Shown here: positions 1 to 3,156 of the stretch, in pieces
Numbering within the stretch: position 1 is the first letter of the stretch
How the letters are laid out: each line of letters opens with the position of its first letter
Assembly: GCA_030833265.1 (NCBI GenBank)
Contig: JAURHO010000116.1
Span: 1 to 5,510 of the forward strand
Source: Crocinitomicaceae bacterium
GTDB lineage: Bacteria; Bacteroidota; Bacteroidia; Flavobacteriales_D; Crocinitomicaceae
DNA length: 5,510 nt
Direction: 5' to 3'
The notes under the pieces: model-generated
Database searches by the model: none
What the model was told of the DNA's origin: nothing
Seen by the model: the letters and a program-made list of their open reading frames with translations, nothing else
Position numbers and translations under genes: made by a program

Positions 1-591
1 CCGGGAGGCATCATTGCACCATGCGCCACTGCCGCGCAAGAAGTAGTAACCAATGGTTGGTCGCCTTCCAAAAGAAACAACATATATTCGAATGCAGGCA
101 TCGTTGTTGGTATAGAACCAACAGATTTTGCCCAAGCCAAAGATCCTTTTGTTTGTTTGAACTTTCAAAAAGAAATAGAGAAGCGCTGTTGGGAAGCGGC
201 AGGCCAAACACAAAAGGTACCCGCCCAGCGCCTCAAAGATTTCGTCGAAGGCAAATTAAGTACCAGCTTTCCGCGAAGCTCCTATCAACCCGGAATTGTA
301 AGTGTTAATCTTCAAGAGCTTTTCCCAGCATTTGTCTACGACCGTCTCAGACAGGCCTTCCTCGATTTCGATCAAAAAATGCCAGGCTTTCTAACCAATG
401 ATGCAGTAGTTCACGCTCCTGAATCCAGGACCTCATCACCTGTTCTTATTCCAAGAGATCCGCTTACTTTCAAACACCTTGAAATTTCCAACTTGTATCC
501 AATCGCCGAAGGCGCTGGTTATGCTGGTGGCATTGTATCGGCTGCCATTGACGGCCTCAATTGCCTCGAGAAAATTGCTTTAGAAAAATAG
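1..591 (+). CDS. FAD-dependent dehydrogenase-like protein (COG2509-type), C-terminal fragment
   Basis: The frame is open from base 1 to a TAG stop at 589-591, giving 196 visible residues. The N-terminus lies outside the window, and relatives as I recall them are a little over 500 residues, so this is roughly the last third to two fifths. The visible part starts with a PGGIIAPCAT stretch, then NGWSPSKRNN and a hydrophobic AGIVVGI strand (residues about 1-38). Later come ESRTSSPV (141-148) and a closing EGAGYAGGI motif (170-178) followed by SAAIDG. In this family of NAD(P)/FAD-dependent oxidoreductases the conserved glycine-rich C-terminal segment closes the flavin site. The protein is probably cytosolic; its substrate is not known and the sequence does not reveal it. 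A TTG at 157 could be mistaken for a start, but the protein-like, family-like sequence continues upstream of it in frame. It lies 34 bases before mnmA on the same strand, so co-transcription is possible. Family assignment is fairly sure, biochemical role is not. Confidence 0.85.
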   Translation, partial: PGGIIAPCATAAQEVVTNGWSPSKRNNIYSNAGIVVGIEPTDFAQAKDPFVCLNFQKEIEKRCWEAAGQTQKVPAQRLKDFVEGKLSTSFPRSSYQPGIVSVNLQELFPAFVYDRLRQAFLDFDQKMPGFLTNDAVVHAPESRTSSPVLIPRDPLTFKHLEISNLYPIAEGAGYAGGIVSAAIDGLNCLEKIALEK

Positions 592-615
592 CGCTTAAGC
601 ACTCAAGAAGCGCTA
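589..615 (+). other. Inverted repeat over the stop codon of the FAD gene
   Basis: TAGCGCTT (589-596) is the exact reverse complement of AAGCGCTA (608-615), with an 11-base spacer. The left arm contains the TAG stop of the upstream gene. An 8-bp stem is plausible in RNA. No T-run follows (the next bases are ACTTTGC), so it is not a standard intrinsic terminator. It could weaken read-through, protect a 3' end, or act on DNA. The pairing is seen directly; the function is a guess. Confidence 0.5.
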
Positions 616-621
616 ACTTTG
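614..621 (+). promoter_or_regulatory. Possible Bacteroidota -7 promoter element before mnmA
   Basis: TAACTTTG matches the known Bacteroidota -7 consensus TAnnTTTG exactly and ends four bases before the mnmA ATG. In this phylum transcription usually begins a few bases after this element, which would put the start at or next to the ATG. No convincing -33 TTG lies 17-23 bases upstream; the nearest TTG (574-576) is about 37 bases away. The 8-mer also occurs by chance inside genes (for example TACCTTTG at 2692-2699), so this is only a candidate. Confidence 0.35.
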
Positions 622-633
622 CAACATGCAAAG
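617..633 (+). promoter_or_regulatory. Inverted repeat enclosing the mnmA start codon
   Basis: CTTTGC (617-622) and GCAAAG (628-633) are perfect reverse complements separated by AACAT. The A and U of the ATG (626-628) fall in the 5-base loop and the G pairs in the stem. If the transcript starts upstream of about 617, this small hairpin would present or mask the start codon. If transcription starts at the ATG it cannot form in RNA. The stem is short, so stability is modest. Confidence 0.35.
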
Positions 634-1804
634 AGTTGTGGTTGGTCTTTCTGGTGGAGTTGATTCAAGTGTGACAGCGTATCTTTTACAACAACAAGGA
701 TACGAAGTGATTGGCATGTTCATGCGCAATTGGCATGATGAAAGTGTAACGCTTTCAGATGAGTGCCCTTGGATAGACGACTCAAATGACGCCCTACTCA
801 TTGCCCAACAACTTGGCATTCCTTTTCAGGTCATCGATTTATCAGCGCAATACAAAGAACGCATCGTCAATTACATGTTCAAGGAATACGAAGCTGGGCG
901 CACCCCAAACCCAGACGTACTTTGCAACCGAGAAATCAAATTTGACGTTTTTCTCAATGCAGCTTTAGAACTAGGCGCAGACTTCGTGGCAACCGGCCAT
1001 TATTGTCAAAAAAGAGAAAATACAGACGGATCCTTTAGCTTGCTAGCTGGTGCAGACCCAAACAAAGACCAATCTTATTTTTTGTGTCAGTTGCGACAAG
1101 AACAATTGGCCAAAGCACTCTTTCCCATTGGGCACCTCCAAAAAGCTGAAGTCAGAGCAATCGCCGAAGCACAAGGCCTCGTTACTGCCAATAAAAAAGA
1201 TTCACAAGGTTTGTGCTTTGTGGGTAAAATTGCCTTACCAACTTTTCTTCAACAGCAATTGGCACCAAAAGAAGGCCCCATCATTGAAGTTTCACCAACG
1301 CTCGAACAATTCAAGACTTACCAGCAGCTCCAACCTACGCTTGAAAACATTGAAGCTTTAGCGAAAGCCTTTGAATATCAACCTTCAGACGGTTTGCAAG
1401 TAACGACACATCAGGGGGCGCATTATTACACGATTGGTCAGCGCAAAGGACTGCACATTGGCGGTAGACCTGAACCAAGCTTCGTCATTGGCATAGATAC
1501 CGTGCAAAATATTGTTTATAGCGGTCAGACTGAAAAGCATCCAGGGCTCAATCGCTGGGCCTTGAAACTTGAAAACGAAGATCTTTCTTGGTTTAACAAG
1601 CATGAAGGATTTGAAAAAGAAGGTGTGCTCAAGTGTCAGGTCCGAATTCGGTATCGTCAACCTTTACAAGATGCCATTCTTGTTCGAAAAGATTCAGGAT
1701 ATTATATATTATTTGAGTCGCTGCAAAAAGGCATTACTCCCGGGCAGTTTGCAGCTTGGTATCAAGGCCATGAATTATTAGGGAGCGGAGTCATTGCCTA
1801 TTAA
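626..1804 (+). CDS. mnmA: tRNA-specific 2-thiouridylase MnmA
   Basis: This 392-residue cytosolic enzyme adds sulfur to C2 of the wobble uridine U34 in tRNA-Lys, -Glu and -Gln, using ATP to adenylate the base and a persulfide relayed from a cysteine desulfurase. The ATP PP-loop SGGVDSS is at residues 9-15. The PNPDVLCNREIKF block holds the first catalytic cysteine (C100) with D97. DSQGLCFVG holds the second cysteine (C197), which carries the persulfide. YTIGQRKGLHIGG (268-280) is the conserved tRNA-binding and central-domain motif, and a C-terminal beta-barrel follows to ATPGQF-like TPGQFAAWY (371-379). All key residues are present, so it should be active. It is about 25 residues longer than the E. 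coli protein because of an insertion near residues 219-258. The ATG at 626 is secure: an in-frame TAA sits at 614-616 and the family begins just before the PP-loop. No Shine-Dalgarno sequence is visible. It follows the FAD gene by 34 bases. Confidence 0.97.
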   Translation: MQRVVVGLSGGVDSSVTAYLLQQQGYEVIGMFMRNWHDESVTLSDECPWIDDSNDALLIAQQLGIPFQVIDLSAQYKERIVNYMFKEYEAGRTPNPDVLCNREIKFDVFLNAALELGADFVATGHYCQKRENTDGSFSLLAGADPNKDQSYFLCQLRQEQLAKALFPIGHLQKAEVRAIAEAQGLVTANKKDSQGLCFVGKIALPTFLQQQLAPKEGPIIEVSPTLEQFKTYQQLQPTLENIEALAKAFEYQPSDGLQVTTHQGAHYYTIGQRKGLHIGGRPEPSFVIGIDTVQNIVYSGQTEKHPGLNRWALKLENEDLSWFNKHEGFEKEGVLKCQVRIRYRQPLQDAILVRKDSGYYILFESLQKGITPGQFAAWYQGHELLGSGVIAY

Positions 1805-1813
1805 ATTTAGGGC

Positions 1814-1838
1814 AAAAAAAAAGACCGCAAAGCGGTCT
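1814..1838 (-). terminator. Intrinsic terminator for the minus-strand small gene
   Basis: AGACCGC (1822-1828), loop AAA, then GCGGTCT (1832-1838) form a perfect 7-bp stem. Nine A residues at 1814-1822 become a T-run directly after the stem when read on the minus strand, the classic intrinsic terminator layout, about 50 bases past the stop of the 1888-2079 ORF. On the plus strand the stem begins 17 bases after the mnmA stop but is followed by GATCTATCT, so it is at best a weak terminator for mnmA; the A-run before the stem could help a little. Confidence 0.8.
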
Positions 1839-1887
1839 GATCTATCTAAAAAACAACAACTTTATTGCTGAATATCGAGGTTGGGTA

Positions 1888-2079
1888 TTAGTTTAAAATC
1901 AAGGCAAAAGCTTGTGGCTCTTCAATTAACTTGATTTCTGTGTTGCGTATACTATCTAATAAGTCAGCAACTTCAAAAATATTGAGTGAGCTTTGTGTTC
2001 CAAGTTCACGGTGCTGATCTAGTTTAAGCTTCGCTTGGCGAAGTGATTTAGTGCGGAGTGATTGTATGCTTGTTGTCAT
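1888..2079 (-). CDS. Small hypothetical protein, 63 residues
   Basis: A 63-codon ORF starts at ATG (complement of 2077-2079) and ends with TAA (complement of 1888-1890). I do not recognise the family. The N-terminal half is basic and polar (MTTSIQSLRTKSLRQAKLKL), with a predicted helical look; the C-terminal half is acidic to hydrophobic (EVADLLDSIRN, then EPQAFALILN). There is no signal peptide, membrane span, cysteine or metal motif. Support for a real gene comes from its surroundings: no larger ORF competes in this stretch, the bases just upstream on the coding strand are A-rich (AAAACAAACAAAC then ATG), the leader type typical of Bacteroidota, and a good terminator follows about 50 bases downstream on the same strand. 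A peptide precursor is conceivable from the size, but no modifying or export gene lies nearby, so that is not claimed. Confidence 0.6.
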   Translation of the reverse strand: MTTSIQSLRTKSLRQAKLKLDQHRELGTQSSLNIFEVADLLDSIRNTEIKLIEEPQAFALILN

Positions 2080-2294
2080 GTTTGTTTGTTTTGGGTGCTC
2101 TTACGCCCGCTTTGATTTCAAAGTTTCATTTTGAGCATTTTTTTTCATGCAACAAAGTAAATGATGTTAGTTATCTTTCTTATTAACAATACTTTAAGTC
2201 AATAATTTTAATTGATGTTTTTTCAACATTATTCAAATTGAACTCCCTAAAAATTGTCAATAAACGTTATCTTGGTTGTGCTTATCTTTGTGTC
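2080..2294. promoter_or_regulatory. AT-rich divergent intergenic region
   Basis: This 215-base gap lies between the divergent small ORF and the lipoprotein gene and should hold both promoters. I see several short inverted repeats: CTTTGA/TCAAAG (2110-2115 and 2118-2123), TCAAT/ATTGA (2199-2203 and 2211-2215), ATGTT/AACAT (2215-2219 and 2225-2229), and the 11-bp palindrome TTCAAATTGAA (2232-2242). A minus-strand TTACTTTG (complement of 2153-2160) is one mismatch from the TAnnTTTG element and could serve the small ORF. Any of the repeats might be an operator, but in AT-rich DNA short palindromes are common and none is a known site to me. Confidence 0.5.
2283..2290 (+). promoter_or_regulatory. 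Possible Bacteroidota -7 promoter element before the lipoprotein gene
   Basis: TATCTTTG matches TAnnTTTG exactly and ends four bases before the GTG at 2295, the same spacing as the element before mnmA. A TTG at 2254-2256 is 26 bases upstream, slightly more than the 17-23 usual for the -33 element. If used, the transcript would begin at or next to the GTG. The alternative is that the match is chance and transcription starts farther upstream. Confidence 0.35.
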
Positions 2295-3062
2295 GTGAAA
2301 AAATTACTCTATCCACTTTTGTTTGTTTTGGCTGCTTGCCAAAATGATGCTATTGACGCCACCACTCCTGTTCAAGAAGAACAGTTACCCACAAAGGGCA
2401 AACAAAGTCTTGCACAATATGCGGAGCGCATGATGCGGGCCAAACTTGGCATTCAAGCCAATGAGCAACTTGACTACAAAATATACAAAGCCCAGCTTGA
2501 TCCCGACGGCATCGAAGACGCCATCATTACTCTAAATCGAAAAGACTTTGCCATGAAAGAAGCCATGGCCTCGCCTAACCCAGCCAAACGCGCCGAACTC
2601 GGCTTCATGGGCAACTACAATTATTTCTTCTTTTTTGATGGCAAACTCGATATGCTGTCACCACCCATAGCCATTCCATCCTCCCCACTATTACCTTTGA
2701 ATGTCACTTTTGAAAACATCAGCTCTGAGGACTATAAAGACATTCTCATTGATTTTCGCATACGCAATGCGAGTTACAAAGACTTTTATACAGTCAGTAA
2801 TCATACACCTCGTCGTATTTTTCAATTTAAGAATTTTGACGGCTTAGGCACAGGTGTAACCGAAGCATATCACTTTGAATTTGGCGCAGGCTCTTACGGA
2901 CCTCAAAAGAACATTTTTGTGATGGAAGCTCAATTAGGCGCATTGCCACAAGGTGAAGATAAAAATACGTTTGTCCCAAGCATCAAGCCCATTGAAAAGA
3001 TCAAGTATACTTTCTTTTATTTGACTAAGGAAGGTAAGTATGCAACGCTTGATCAGCGCTGA
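2295..3062 (+). CDS. Lipoprotein of unknown function
   Basis: A 255-residue protein with a short lipoprotein signal peptide: KK at residues 2-3, a hydrophobic stretch LLYPLLFVL, then the lipobox LAAC with the acylated cysteine at residue 15. The mature protein would be lipid-anchored in the envelope. The GTG at 2295 is chosen because it gives a compact signal peptide; the frame stays open to a TTG at 2238, which would add 19 residues and make an implausibly long n-region. There is no Shine-Dalgarno sequence before the GTG. I do not recognise the family. Residues 69-75 read DPDGIED, a DxDGxxD pattern seen in calcium-type loops and FG-GAP/VCBS-like repeats, followed by AIITLNR. A second segment, EDYKDILIDFRIRN (about 145-158), has a similar acidic-then-strand shape. 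The remainder is rich in aromatic, beta-type sequence (NYNYFFFFDGKL at 107-118). It is convergent with the receptor gene, so the two are not one operon. Confidence 0.85.
   Translation: MKKLLYPLLFVLAACQNDAIDATTPVQEEQLPTKGKQSLAQYAERMMRAKLGIQANEQLDYKIYKAQLDPDGIEDAIITLNRKDFAMKEAMASPNPAKRAELGFMGNYNYFFFFDGKLDMLSPPIAIPSSPLLPLNVTFENISSEDYKDILIDFRIRNASYKDFYTVSNHTPRRIFQFKNFDGLGTGVTEAYHFEFGAGSYGPQKNIFVMEAQLGALPQGEDKNTFVPSIKPIEKIKYTFFYLTKEGKYATLDQR
3049..3060 (+). repeat. 12-bp direct repeat, copy 1 (end of lipoprotein gene)
   Basis: TTGATCAGCGCT is identical to the copy at 3145-3156, 96 bases away. Its last T is the first base of the lipoprotein TGA stop. The unit joins two overlapping palindromes, TGATCA and AGCGCT. 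Confidence 0.7.
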
Positions 3063-3092
3063 TTTTCACAATTTACAAATTCAAATCAAACA

Positions 3093-3120
3093 AAAAGGCG
3101 GAGTTTACACCCCGCCTTTT
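3093..3120. terminator. Bidirectional intrinsic terminator between convergent genes
   Basis: AAAAGGCGG (3093-3101) pairs perfectly with CCGCCTTTT (3112-3120) over a 10-base loop. On the plus strand the stem ends in TTTT about 55 bases after the lipoprotein stop. On the minus strand the A-run at 3092-3096 becomes a T-run, about 36 bases past the receptor stop. The symmetric A/T flanks fit a shared terminator for the two converging genes. Confidence 0.85.
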
Positions 3121-3144
3121 CTATTCAATGAATTTAATTTCAAG

Positions 3145-3156
3145 TTGATCAGCGCT
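3145..3156 (+). repeat. 12-bp direct repeat, copy 2 (end of receptor gene)
   Basis: The second exact copy of TTGATCAGCGCT. Its last base (3156) is the last base of the receptor stop codon read on the minus strand, so each copy abuts the end of one of the two convergent genes, with the terminator between them. Confidence 0.7.

Noticed and set aside
157..591. A shorter gene starting at TTG 157
   Set aside because: The same frame is open to base 1 and the upstream residues belong to the same family, so the TTG is internal and the gene is truncated by the window edge.
1822..1838. Strong terminator for mnmA on the plus strand
   Set aside because: The stem is good but the plus-strand sequence after it has no T-run; the T-run is on the minus strand.
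1888..2079. RiPP or bacteriocin precursor
   Set aside because: Only the size fits. There is no recognisable leader or cleavage motif, no cysteine or modifiable core, and no maturation or export gene in view.
2238..2294. Lipoprotein start at TTG 2238
   Set aside because: It would add 19 residues with two extra cysteines before the KK and the hydrophobic core; the GTG at 2295 gives a standard compact lipoprotein signal.
2081..2331. 14-bp direct repeat TTTGTTTGTTTTGG at 2081-2094 and 2318-2331
   Set aside because: It is low-complexity: one copy is the A-rich leader of the small ORF on the other strand, the other encodes the hydrophobic core of the signal peptide. Both have independent explanations.
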